DNA from: W-Chloroflexi-9 sp045863195
Lineage (GTDB): Bacteria; Chloroflexota; Dehalococcoidia; UBA2979
Direction of reading: 5' to 3'
DNA: 64,000 nt
Assembly: GCA_045863195.1 (NCBI GenBank)
Contig: BTUI01000001.1
Location: 310,001-374,000, forward strand
The notes below the pieces were generated by a model that was given only the letters and a program-made list of their open reading frames with translations, did not search any database and was not told where the DNA came from. Made by a program: the position numbers and the translations under genes. Below, piece by piece: positions 40,364 to 47,335 of this stretch (its first letter is position 1; every line of letters begins with the position of its first letter).

Positions 40364-40636
40364 GTGCCCGACTACCAGCCCACCACGCGCGAAGGCCGCG
40401 CGCTCCGCTCCTTCATGGACGACCTGGACGACCGGATCAACTGGAGCGAGTCCACCATGCTCCTGGCCGCGCGGCCGTTCATCCGCAAGAAACTCCACCA
40501 GGCGATCGCACTGGTGGACGCGGACCCGTCGCGCCTCGCGGGCGTGCGGCTGATGGTCGCGCGTGCCGCCGTGCAACTGGACCTCACGGCCGCGGACTAC
40601 GCGCAGGCCCGCGACACCCTGGAGCGTGCCGCGTGA
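40364..40636 (+). CDS. Small helical phage protein
   Basis: A 90-residue, all-helical soluble protein (TTREGRALRSFMDDLDDRIN; LLAARPFIRKKLHQAIALVD). The GTG start at 40364 follows GGGGATAGACCC. It overlaps the packaging ATPase by GTGA and may be its partner. Function unknown. Confidence 0.55.
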   Translation: MPDYQPTTREGRALRSFMDDLDDRINWSESTMLLAARPFIRKKLHQAIALVDADPSRLAGVRLMVARAAVQLDLTAADYAQARDTLERAA

Positions 40637-41295
40637 CGATCGACGTGATCCTGACCGGCCGCGAGGCGGAGCGCGTGCTGATCTCCGGCGCCTCCGGCTC
40701 CGGTAAGACCACCTTTGCCGTGCAACTCGTGCGGGAGGCCGCGCGCGCCGTGTGGGTGGACGTGAAGCGCGACAACGCCCCCGGCTGGCCGGTGGTGTAC
40801 GCCACGGACTTCCTCTACGCCGGCGACACGCCGGAGGCCCGCGGCGCGCGGCTCGCGGAACACCTGGGCAACTGGCCCCATCTCACCGTCCAACTCGCGG
40901 ACCTCCCCGGCCTGTCGGACACGGACCAACTGGACGCCGTGGCGGCCGCCGTGTTCGCGCTCGGCAACACGCTCCTGGTCCTGGACGATGCGATGGGCGT
41001 GGTGGACTCCGCCCCGCCCTACTACCTGAACCGCATCCTCACGATGGGCCGCTCGCGCGGCGTCGGTTTTGTCGGCATCACGCAGCGCGTCCACCGCATC
41101 CCGCTCGTGTTCCTCACGGAAGCGGTGCACCTGGTGGCGTTCAAGGCCTACGGCGGCTCGGACGTGGACCGCCTGGCGCGGGACGGCCACGCGGCGCTTG
41201 CCGAGGTGCGCGACCTCGCGCCGTACTCTTACATCTGGGTAGACCGCGGGGGCGGAACGGTCCAACTGTTCAAGCCCTTGCGCCGTGCCGCATAA
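40633..41295 (+). CDS. Genome-packaging ATPase (FtsK/HerA, A32-like)
   Basis: P-loop NTPase of 220 residues. Walker A GASGSGKTT is at about 19-27, Walker B LLVLDDAMGV at about 115-122, followed by a sensor-like GRSRGVGFVGITQRVHRIP with Gln that matches the A32/FtsK-HerA packaging clade. Compact size (about 220 aa) is typical of tailless membrane-phage ATPases such as PRD1 P9 and P23-77 relatives, and unlike terminases. This is the single best marker of virus type in the element. GTG start is coupled to the upstream stop. Confidence 0.87.
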   Translation: MTIDVILTGREAERVLISGASGSGKTTFAVQLVREAARAVWVDVKRDNAPGWPVVYATDFLYAGDTPEARGARLAEHLGNWPHLTVQLADLPGLSDTDQLDAVAAAVFALGNTLLVLDDAMGVVDSAPPYYLNRILTMGRSRGVGFVGITQRVHRIPLVFLTEAVHLVAFKAYGGSDVDRLARDGHAALAEVRDLAPYSYIWVDRGGGTVQLFKPLRRAA

Positions 41296-41326
41296 TGTGG
41301 ATTATCGAACGAAAGGACGGCCCACA

Positions 41327-41458
41327 ATGGCGAGCGTGAAGCTCTCGGTGACCAACCTGGTCATGGTGACCCTTCTCGCCGGCGTCGGGTTCATGGTCGC
41401 GCGCACCGTTACCGGGGCGCTCGGCCTGAACGCGATCCGCCAGCACATCCCGTCCTAG
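41327..41458 (+). CDS. Phage 43-residue single-TM peptide
   Basis: Small gene, ATG 41327 behind GAAAGGACGG. It encodes one TM helix (about 7-28, VTNLVMVTLLAGVGFMVART) and a short polar tail. It is the last gene of the integrated phage and lies between the ATPase and the capsid gene on the circular form. Likely a virion membrane protein. Confidence 0.65.
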   Translation: MASVKLSVTNLVMVTLLAGVGFMVARTVTGALGLNAIRQHIPS

Positions 41459-41473
41459 CAGACGATCTGCTAG
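41455..41473 (+). terminator. Perfect 8-bp inverted repeat at phage 3' end
   Basis: CTAGCAGA-CGA-TCTGCTAG starts within the stop codon of the last gene. It could form a hairpin that ends the late transcript before the attachment site. There is no T-tract. Confidence 0.5.
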
Positions 41474-41550
41474 ACTCCGGGCGTTCATCCACCCCTCAGC
41501 GCGCAGTCAATCACCCCGCCGCCCCGCCGCCGCCCGGCCTCCCCCAACAG

Positions 41551-41559
41551 TTATCCACT
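41551..41559 (+). promoter_or_regulatory. DnaA-box-like sequence beside the phage attachment site
   Basis: TTATCCACT matches the DnaA box TTATCCACA in eight of nine positions. It is the only near-perfect copy noticed in the element and overlaps the inverted arm of the attachment site by 3 bp. Confidence 0.4.
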
Positions 41560-41591
41560 TCGCACACGACCTCTCAGAGATAGTGCGAAGT
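41557..41591. other. Right attachment junction with inverted XerC-like arm
   Basis: CAGAGATAGTGCGAAGT at 41575-41591 repeats the left junction exactly (centre plus XerC arm). The arm on the phage side (ACACGACCTCT) does not match a XerD arm. An extra inverted copy ACTTCGCAC at 41557-41565 pairs with GTGCGAAGT at 41583-41591. The phage site therefore carries one good XerC arm, an inverted partner and a poor XerD arm. Confidence 0.75.
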
Positions 41592-41872
41592 TCTGCGAGC
41601 CATGCCTGGCATACCGTCAGCGGCCCCGACACACCTCCGCCCTCGCCGCCCACGAGCGCTCCGGCGGAGCCGGCCAGCGGCAGACGAGCCCACCCGGCCC
41701 CTTCCGACCGCAACCCCTGGGCCCAGTGCGTCACACGCTCGCATGGCGCACCGCACCGAATGGCTCACAGCGGTCCGGGTCGCCGGACCTCACTGGAGGA
41801 CTTGCGACGCATACCCCTCCGGGGTACTCTGTCCGCGCGATACCCCATCCGGGTATGGGAATGGAGAACCCG
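41592..41872. other. 281-bp intergenic region right of the phage
   Basis: Host sequence between the right junction and a small zinc-ribbon gene. Open frames here are Pro/Arg/Ser-rich with no ribosome site and look non-coding. The last 70 bp hold the promoter and dyads described separately. Confidence 0.5.
41802..41856 (+). promoter_or_regulatory. Promoter with two CsoR-like dyads
   Basis: A -35 TTGCGA (41802-41807) and -10 TACTCT (41825-41830) are 17 bp apart. The dyad ATACCCC-TCC-GGGGTA at 41811-41826 fills the spacer, and ATACCC-CATCC-GGGTAT at 41840-41856 lies just after the expected start point. TACCC-GGGTA dyads are typical operators of CsoR/RcnR-type metal sensors. The controlled gene is the zinc-ribbon protein at 41873. 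Confidence 0.6.
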
Positions 41873-42100
41873 ATGACCCGAGCTCTCACCTACCGCGGCG
41901 AGCTGCGCTGCTTCTCGTGCGGGCGCTACCTCGGCGACTTCGAGTCGCACCCGGAGGCCCACGGCGAGCGCGACCTGCACCTGGTGCCGGCCGCGGCCGG
42001 CACCGCCCGCGCCTCCGCCGTGCGGACGGACCGAGGCCTCCGCTGCTCGGCCTGCAACGGCCGAGTCGTGACCGACGCCGTGGAGCGGATCGCGGCCTGA
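41873..42100 (+). CDS. Small zinc-ribbon protein
   Basis: A 75-residue protein with two C-x-x-C pairs (RCFSCGRYLG and RCSACNGRV), so a zinc-ribbon or metal-binding fold, with a His-containing middle (SHPEAHGERDLHLV). ATG 41873 is 6 nt after GGAG; ATG 41855 in the second dyad is an alternative. The metal-sensor-like operator upstream suggests a role in metal homeostasis. A 12-bp hairpin follows the stop. No family named. Confidence 0.62.
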   Translation: MTRALTYRGELRCFSCGRYLGDFESHPEAHGERDLHLVPAAAGTARASAVRTDRGLRCSACNGRVVTDAVERIAA

Positions 42101-42126
42101 CGAGGGGGTGAGCGCCCCCTCGTCAG
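42097..42126 (+). terminator. Terminator-like hairpin after zinc-ribbon gene
   Basis: CTGACGAGGGGG and CCCCCTCGTCAG form a perfect 12-bp stem with a TGAGCG loop, beginning in the stop codon. The following 150 bp to 42284 show no gene; they contain a GATCGCGATC palindrome and the bcp 3' flank. Confidence 0.6.
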
Positions 42127-42284
42127 ATCGCGATCGCTGGCCATCACAGAGGTCATGACCGCTGGCTAATCGACACGTCAGTCGAATCTATGACGGTACG
42201 GTTATGTCCGGTGGTCGGCAGTGTACTCGACCAGACTCCATACCTAACTGACACTCCAACGGTCTGCCGGGCGGTGAGGCCGTC

Positions 42285-42746
42285 CTACAGTGCCTTCAGG
42301 ACGTGCTCCGCGTGGCCCTCGGCCTGCACCTGCTTCCACACCTTCTTGAAGGTGCCGTCCGGGCCGATGACGAAGGTCGACCGGATCATGCCGATGACGG
42401 TCTTGCCGTACAGGACCTTCTCGCCCCACGCGCCGTACGCGCTGGCCACCTTCGCGCCCTCGTCCACCAGCAACGGGAACGGCAGCTCGTACTTCTGGCG
42501 GAACGCCTGGTGGGAGGCTGCGTCGTCCGTGGAGACGCCGAGCACTACCGCGCCGGCCTCCTGGATGGCGTCGTGGTGGTCGCGGAAGGAGCACGCCTCC
42601 TTGGTGCAGCCCGGCGTGTCGTCCTTCGGGTAGAAGTACAGCACCACCGTCTGGCCGGCGTAGTCCTTCAGGTCGTGGACCTTGCCGTCCTGGTCCTTCA
42701 GCGAGAACGCCGGCGCGCGGTCGCCAGCCTCGAACGTGACTGCCAT
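42285..42746 (-). CDS. bcp: Peroxiredoxin, BCP/PrxQ type
   Basis: Thiol peroxidase of 153 residues that reduces hydrogen peroxide and organic hydroperoxides. The motif DTPGCTKEACSFRD has the peroxidatic Cys (about 46) and the resolving Cys five residues on (about 51), the atypical 2-Cys BCP arrangement. Thioredoxin fold strands (TVVLYFYPKD, FVIGPDGTFKKVW) are complete. ATG 42746 follows AAGGGACGG; an upstream open frame adds only shadow sequence. It is divergent from the hydrolase gene at 42933. Confidence 0.94.
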   Translation of the reverse strand: MAVTFEAGDRAPAFSLKDQDGKVHDLKDYAGQTVVLYFYPKDDTPGCTKEACSFRDHHDAIQEAGAVVLGVSTDDAASHQAFRQKYELPFPLLVDEGAKVASAYGAWGEKVLYGKTVIGMIRSTFVIGPDGTFKKVWKQVQAEGHAEHVLKAL

Positions 42747-42932
42747 CGAAGGCCGTCCCTTCTGTTTCGTCTGTGTGCTTCCGACTCGCCCGCCTGGGCG
42801 GACTCGCAGGATACCCCTCCCGGGCTCCGGTTCCCCCGCTGACCCGCGCTCCGTGGATGCTTTCCTGATAGATTGCGGGCCGCCCGAGGGGGCGCGACAA
42901 CATCGTCGCGCGCCACGATGGAGGGAGCGGGC
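42747..42932. promoter_or_regulatory. Divergent promoter region, bcp and hydrolase
   Basis: This 186-bp gap separates two divergent genes. A CsoR-like half (ATACCCCTCCCGGG at 42813-42826) resembles the operator dyads at 41811 but is imperfect. TTTCCTGATAGATTG near 42863 may hold a -10 for the hydrolase (GATAGA). No other motif stands out. Confidence 0.35.
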
Positions 42933-43772
42933 ATGGCGACGGCGACGAAGCCTCAGGACGGCACGGTCACGGTCAACGGCCGGTCGTTGCATTATGTTGA
43001 TTACGGTTCGCCCCGCCCCGGAGCGACCGACGTGGTGTTCCTGCACGGCCTGACCTCCGCGTGGGGGGCGATGCGGCGCATCGCGGAGCACCTGGCGCCG
43101 GAGTACCGCGTCGTCGGCCTGGACCAGCGCGGGCACGGCGACTCCGGCTGGGCGGATGCGGACGGCTACGGCACGGACGCGTACCTGTCCGACCTTGAAC
43201 AGTTCGTCGACCACCTCGGGCTGGGGCGCTTCATCCTCATCGGCCAGTCGATGGGCGGGCACCACACGATCGCCTACACGGCGCGCCACCCGGAACGCAT
43301 CCTCTGCGCCATCGCGAACGACATCCCGCCGTCCTACGACGCGGGCGACGTCGACTACTCCGAGCAGTTCCCGGGCGGCCAGCACCGCACCTTCGCGAGC
43401 ATCGAGGAGTGGATCGCGCCGCGGCGGGAGACCAACCCGTTCACACCGGAGTGGGGACACGCGCTGGCGGCCGAGTCGCAACTGCGCGAGGTGCCCGGCG
43501 GCTGGCAGCCGAAGCATGACCCGAACGCGGTCATGCACTGGCGGCCGAAGGACCTCTGGGACGAGGCACGCACGATCACGCGGCCGCTGCTGATCATCCG
43601 TGGCGGACGGTCACAGGTCCTCAGCGCGCAGACGCTGCAGGACATGGACATGCAGATCCCCGGCGCACGCTCCGTCACGCTGGAGAAGGCCGGGCACTCC
43701 ACGTACTTCGACATGGAACACGAATGGCTGACCGTGGCCTCCGCGTTCCTGACCGCGCACCGGGAAGCCTGA
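42933..43772 (+). CDS. Alpha/beta hydrolase
   Basis: Serine hydrolase of 279 residues with the complete fold-1 catalytic set: oxyanion loop FLHGLTS, DQRGHGDSG, nucleophile in GQSMGGHHTI (about 105), a late acid (LLIIRGGRSQVLSA region) and His in KAGHSTYFDME (about 255). Substrate unknown; esterase, epoxide hydrolase or C-C hydrolase are all possible. ATG 42933 follows GGAGGGAGCGG. Confidence 0.88.
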   Translation: MATATKPQDGTVTVNGRSLHYVDYGSPRPGATDVVFLHGLTSAWGAMRRIAEHLAPEYRVVGLDQRGHGDSGWADADGYGTDAYLSDLEQFVDHLGLGRFILIGQSMGGHHTIAYTARHPERILCAIANDIPPSYDAGDVDYSEQFPGGQHRTFASIEEWIAPRRETNPFTPEWGHALAAESQLREVPGGWQPKHDPNAVMHWRPKDLWDEARTITRPLLIIRGGRSQVLSAQTLQDMDMQIPGARSVTLEKAGHSTYFDMEHEWLTVASAFLTAHREA

Positions 43773-43780
43773 GGCAACCG

Positions 43781-45073
43781 ATGGCATGGGCCGCGCGAGG
43801 TGCGGAAGCCGACAGCTCGCCGCCCGTCGGACGTTGGGGCGCCCTGTCCTATCCCAACTACCGCCGGTTCTGGTTCGCGTCCCTCGTGCGGGTCATGGGG
43901 ATGCAGTTCCACATCTTCGCCGTGGGCTGGCTCGTCGTGGACGTGCTGGAGCGGTCCGCGTTCTGGCTCGGTGCGGTCGGGTTCGCGCAGGCGATCCCGA
44001 CGATCCTGCTGAGCGTGCCCGCCGGCGCGCTCGCCGACCGGGTGGAGCATCGACGGCTGCTGCTCGCGAGCCAGGCGATGCTCACGGTCAACTACCTGGT
44101 GCTGGCGCTGCTGATCATGACCGGCCACGCGAGCATCGGCTACGTGATCGTCTGGGCTGGGGTGACGGGCTGCCTCTCCGCGCTCGGCAACCCGGCGCAG
44201 AACGCGATCCTCCCGAGGCTGATCGAGATGCGCGCGATCACGAGCGCCGTGGCGCTGATGAGCGCGATCTGGAACGGCACGCGGATCATCGCGCCGGGCC
44301 TCGCGGGCGTGCTGATCGCCGTGATGGGCGTGGGCGAGGCGTTCCTCGCCGCGGCGGTCGCGTTCGCGCTGTCGGTCGTGCTGATCCTCACGCTGAAGAT
44401 CGCGCCGATGCCCGCTGCGCAGCACGGCGTGGACCGGAGTCTGCTCGGCGGGTTGAAGTACGTCGCGGGCAACCGCATCTTCCTCGCGGTCGTCGGTCTG
44501 TCCTTCTTCTCGTCGATGTTCGGGAGTTCGTACCTCTACCTGATGCCGGTCTTCGCGAAGGAGATCCTCGGCGTCGGGTCGACGGGGTTCGGCATCCTCG
44601 GCGGCGCGGGCGGCACCGGTGCGCTGCTGGGCACGCTCGCGGTGGTGCGCTTCGGACAGACGCCGTACCGCGGCCAGATGATGCTGGGGTCGGCCGCGCT
44701 GTCGGGCCTGCTGGTGGCCGCGTTCGCGACGAGCACGATCTTCGCGCTGTCGCTCGTACTCACCTTCGCCGCCGGGTTCGTCGCGTCGATCTACCTCAAC
44801 CTGGGCATGACGACGCTGCAGATCCTCGTGCCGGACGAGCTGCGCGGCCGCGTCATGGGCGTGTGGTCGATGACCTACTTCCTCACGCCGGTGGGCGCCT
44901 TCGCCGTGGGCGGCGGCGCCGAGTTCATCGGCACGCAGGCGATGGTGGCGCTCGGCGGGCTGTCGGTGACGTTGTTCGCGGCGGCGCTGTACGCCGTGTC
45001 GCCGGAGTTGCGCTCGGTGCCCTCCGCGCCCGTGGGCGGGCACGGCGGCCCGACGCGTGCGGGGTCGCGTTAG
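43781..45073 (+). CDS. MFS transporter
   Basis: Polytopic membrane protein of 430 residues with about 11-12 TM helices. It shows the MFS A-motif-like loop GALADRVEHRRLLL (about 80-93) and a central hydrophilic loop near 205-220 (PMPAAQHGVDRSLLGG). The FRFWFASLVRVMGMQFH-like N-terminus and overall pattern match MFS_3/enterobactin-exporter-type permeases. Eight nt after the hydrolase stop, so likely co-transcribed. Convergent and overlapping by 4 nt with the RAM-domain gene. Confidence 0.88.
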   Translation: MAWAARGAEADSSPPVGRWGALSYPNYRRFWFASLVRVMGMQFHIFAVGWLVVDVLERSAFWLGAVGFAQAIPTILLSVPAGALADRVEHRRLLLASQAMLTVNYLVLALLIMTGHASIGYVIVWAGVTGCLSALGNPAQNAILPRLIEMRAITSAVALMSAIWNGTRIIAPGLAGVLIAVMGVGEAFLAAAVAFALSVVLILTLKIAPMPAAQHGVDRSLLGGLKYVAGNRIFLAVVGLSFFSSMFGSSYLYLMPVFAKEILGVGSTGFGILGGAGGTGALLGTLAVVRFGQTPYRGQMMLGSAALSGLLVAAFATSTIFALSLVLTFAAGFVASIYLNLGMTTLQILVPDELRGRVMGVWSMTYFLTPVGAFAVGGGAEFIGTQAMVALGGLSVTLFAAALYAVSPELRSVPSAPVGGHGGPTRAGSR

Positions 45074-45306
45074 AGGCCGGGGAAGACCACCAGCGAGGTC
45101 GTGGACTGGATGCCGTCCAGTGTGCGGATCCGGTCCGCCAGGATGCCGGGGATCTGCTGGAGGTTCTCGGTCTCGATCACCGCGACGATGTCGTAGGGGC
45201 CCATCACCTCGTGCACCTCGGTGACGTATTCCATCTCCCGCACGGCGACGGCGACACGGTGGGTGTCGCCCGGGACGGTGACGATGAGGACGTATGTCTT
45301 GACCAT
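45070..45306 (-). CDS. Stand-alone Lrp/AsnC ligand-binding (RAM) domain protein
   Basis: A 78-residue protein made only of the RAM (ACT-like) domain of Lrp/AsnC regulators: VKTYVLIVTVPGDTHRVAVA, EVHEVMGPYDIVAVIETENL, TSLVVFPGL. It lacks the HTH half, like archaeal and thermophile stand-alone RAM proteins that bind amino acids. It could modulate an Lrp-type regulator elsewhere. Divergent from korA. Confidence 0.9.
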   Translation of the reverse strand: MVKTYVLIVTVPGDTHRVAVAVREMEYVTEVHEVMGPYDIVAVIETENLQQIPGILADRIRTLDGIQSTTSLVVFPGL

Positions 45307-45633
45307 CCCCGACCCCTTCCCCGGGCGCTGGAGGGTGAATGATGATTGTACGGTGAACGGCCCGCTGGCGCGCCCTCGACGGCGCGCCGGAGGTGGGGTG
45401 TATGATTCCGCGCGGCCCGGCCCCGGGAGCGTTGAGCCTACCGGCGGTTGGGGTCGATAATGATGGTCGTGGTCCGGGAATCGGGCCGCGGGGGCTTACC
45501 TCCCAGGAGGTGGGCGAGGGGCAGCAGGCTCATGGTGACAGGGAGCAGGACCGTCATGGCCGCTCCCTTTCCGTGTGTCTGCGTGTGATCCACCAGGCGT
45601 GACGGCGGGGTTACTCGGGGAAACAGGTCGGTC
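45307..45633. promoter_or_regulatory. 327-bp intergenic region between RAM gene and korA
   Basis: Divergent promoter region. It contains a GC inverted repeat near 45367-45391 (GGCGCGCC and GGCGCGCC around CTCGAC), followed by TATGAT at 45400-45405, a good -10 for korA. A short minus-strand frame (45438-45557) is listed separately. The korA start has only weak upstream AACAGG. Confidence 0.45.
45438..45557 (-). CDS. Possible 39-residue membrane peptide
   Basis: A short minus-strand frame with an AAGGGAGCGG ribosome site, one hydrophobic helix (TVLLPVTMSLLPLAHLLGG) and a polar tail (DSRTTTIIIDPNRR). It lies in the divergent region before the RAM-domain gene. Real small protein or chance frame cannot be decided here. 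Confidence 0.3.
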   Translation of the reverse strand: MTVLLPVTMSLLPLAHLLGGKPPRPDSRTTTIIIDPNRR

Positions 45634-47325
45634 ATGAGCAAAAACTTGGTGGTCCGCTTCGCAGGCGAAGGCGGACAGGGTGTGGTCGGTGGCGCCGAAC
45701 TGATGGCGCAGGCGGCCGCGCAGGGCGGCTACCACGTCCTGACGTTCTCCACGTTCCCGTCCCAGATCAAGGGCGGTCCGGCGTGGGGCCAGGCGCGCAT
45801 CTCCAGCGAGCCGATCCTGACGCCGGGTGACTACCTGGACGTCCTGGTCTGCCAGAACCAGTACGCATACGACACGAACCTCGCGGACCTCCGCGAGGGC
45901 GGCCTCGTGGTCTACAACTCCGAGGAGTTCGAGATCGCGGACAACTCCCGCGCGATCGGCATCGCCGCGGACCGCATGGCGCGCGAGGCCGGCAACCCGC
46001 TGGCCTCCACCATCATCATGATCGGGGCCGTCGCGCAGGCGGCCGGCGTCTCCGTGGAGGCGCTGGAGGCGTTCATCCACAAGCGCTGGAGCCGCGGCCG
46101 CGCGAGCGACGCTGCGATCATCCAGGGCAACATCAACGCGCTCCGCATGGGCGTGGAGGAGGCCAAGAAGGCCGGCCTCGCGCTCGAGGACCTGGAGCCG
46201 GCACCGACGCACGCGATCCCGCGCATCATGATCCGTGGCTACGAGGCCTCCGCGCTCGGCGCGATGGCGGGCGGCGTGGAGTCGTTCATCGGCTACCCGA
46301 TCTCGCCGGCCACCACCATGCTCGTCTATATGGAGCAGTACCTCACCGGGCCCGACAAGTTCGTCGGCCAGGCGTCTTCTGAGATCGAGGCGATCGCCTC
46401 GCTGGTGGGCTCCGGCTTCGCCGGCCGCAAGACGATGACCTCCACCGCCGGCCCGGGCCTCTCCCTGATGGGCGAGGGCCTTGGCCTGGCGTGGATGGCG
46501 GAAATCCCGCTGGTCATCGTGGACGTGCAGCGCGGTGGCCCCGCCACCGGTCTGCCGACCAAGACCGAGCAGTCCGACTTCATCATGGCGATGAACCCCG
46601 GCCACGGTGACATGAGCGTCCCCGTGATCGCCCCCGGCAACACGGAGGAGGCGTTCTGGGCCTCCATCGCCGCGCTGAACTGGTCGGAGCGGTACCAGGG
46701 CCCGGTCATCGTGCTGTCGGAGGCCTCCATCGCGGAGCGCGCTCAGGACATCCCGATGCCGGACCTCTCCAAGGTGAAGGTGGAGTCCCGCGTCGTCTCG
46801 GGCGGCGCGATGCAGAACCGGCGCTACGCCGGCGACGGCGTCTCGCCGTTCCCGGTGCCGGGCGGCCCCGGCGCCTACGTGGCGAACGGCTCCGAGCACG
46901 ACGAGCAGGGCGACACCACCCACCTGCCCGACATCCACGTCACCATGACCAACCGCCGCTTCCGCAAGCTGGAGGTGCTGAACGACGGCACCTTCGAGGC
47001 GGAGCACACCGGCGCGGACGTGGCCGTCCTCCCGTGGGGTGGCTCGAAGGGCTCCGCGCGCGCGGCCTGGGAGCAGCTGCAGGCCGAGGGCGTGAACGTG
47101 GGCTGGTACTACACCATGTTCCTGAACCCGCTCCCGCCGGGGCTGCTGGCTGAGCTGAAGACGAAGAAGAAGGTGCTCGTCCCGGAGCTGAACTACATGG
47201 GCCAGCTCGCCGGCCACCTCCGCTCGCTGGGCGTGAACGCCGAGGCGATCACGCAGTACACCGGTCTCCCGTTCAAGGTGTCCGACCTGAAGGCTGAGAT
47301 CAGCCGCCGGGTCCAGGGCCAGTAA
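45634..47325 (+). CDS. korA: 2-oxoacid:ferredoxin oxidoreductase subunit alpha (gamma-alpha fusion)
   Basis: Large subunit of a KorAB-type enzyme that oxidatively decarboxylates 2-oxoglutarate or other 2-oxoacids to acyl-CoA with reduced ferredoxin. 563 residues: N-terminal gamma domain (about 1-190, FAGEGGQGVVGGAELMAQAA) fused to the pyrimidine-binding alpha domain (about 200-560, GYPISPATTMLVYMEQY, TSTAGPGLSLMGEGLGLAWM, QRGGPATGLPTKTEQSD). Substrate not fixed by sequence. Ten nt before korB. Confidence 0.93.
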   Translation: MSKNLVVRFAGEGGQGVVGGAELMAQAAAQGGYHVLTFSTFPSQIKGGPAWGQARISSEPILTPGDYLDVLVCQNQYAYDTNLADLREGGLVVYNSEEFEIADNSRAIGIAADRMAREAGNPLASTIIMIGAVAQAAGVSVEALEAFIHKRWSRGRASDAAIIQGNINALRMGVEEAKKAGLALEDLEPAPTHAIPRIMIRGYEASALGAMAGGVESFIGYPISPATTMLVYMEQYLTGPDKFVGQASSEIEAIASLVGSGFAGRKTMTSTAGPGLSLMGEGLGLAWMAEIPLVIVDVQRGGPATGLPTKTEQSDFIMAMNPGHGDMSVPVIAPGNTEEAFWASIAALNWSERYQGPVIVLSEASIAERAQDIPMPDLSKVKVESRVVSGGAMQNRRYAGDGVSPFPVPGGPGAYVANGSEHDEQGDTTHLPDIHVTMTNRRFRKLEVLNDGTFEAEHTGADVAVLPWGGSKGSARAAWEQLQAEGVNVGWYYTMFLNPLPPGLLAELKTKKKVLVPELNYMGQLAGHLRSLGVNAEAITQYTGLPFKVSDLKAEISRRVQGQ

Positions 47326-47335
47326 GGAACCTCTG

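Larger units (their letters stand above)
26984..41591. mobile_element. Xer-integrated tailless membrane phage (prophage), 14.6 kb
   Basis: The exact 17-bp repeat CAGAGATAGTGCGAAGT bounds a 14,591-bp block of about 31 small, mostly overlapping genes, all but one on the plus strand. It encodes an A32/FtsK-type packaging ATPase, beta-rich capsid candidates, at least eight single-TM proteins, small basic peptides, a transglycosylase with C-terminal TM, and an amidase. There are no terminase, portal, tail or integrase genes. This fits PRD1/PM2/P23-77-like internal-membrane phages (10-18 kb genomes). When circularised, the ATPase gene lies just upstream of the capsid gene, as in those phages. Confidence 0.78.

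Noticed and set aside
41583..41876. 97-codon plus-strand frame just right of the phage
   Set aside because: Begins in the attachment repeat, Ser/Pro/Arg-rich, no ribosome site, and runs over the promoter dyads.
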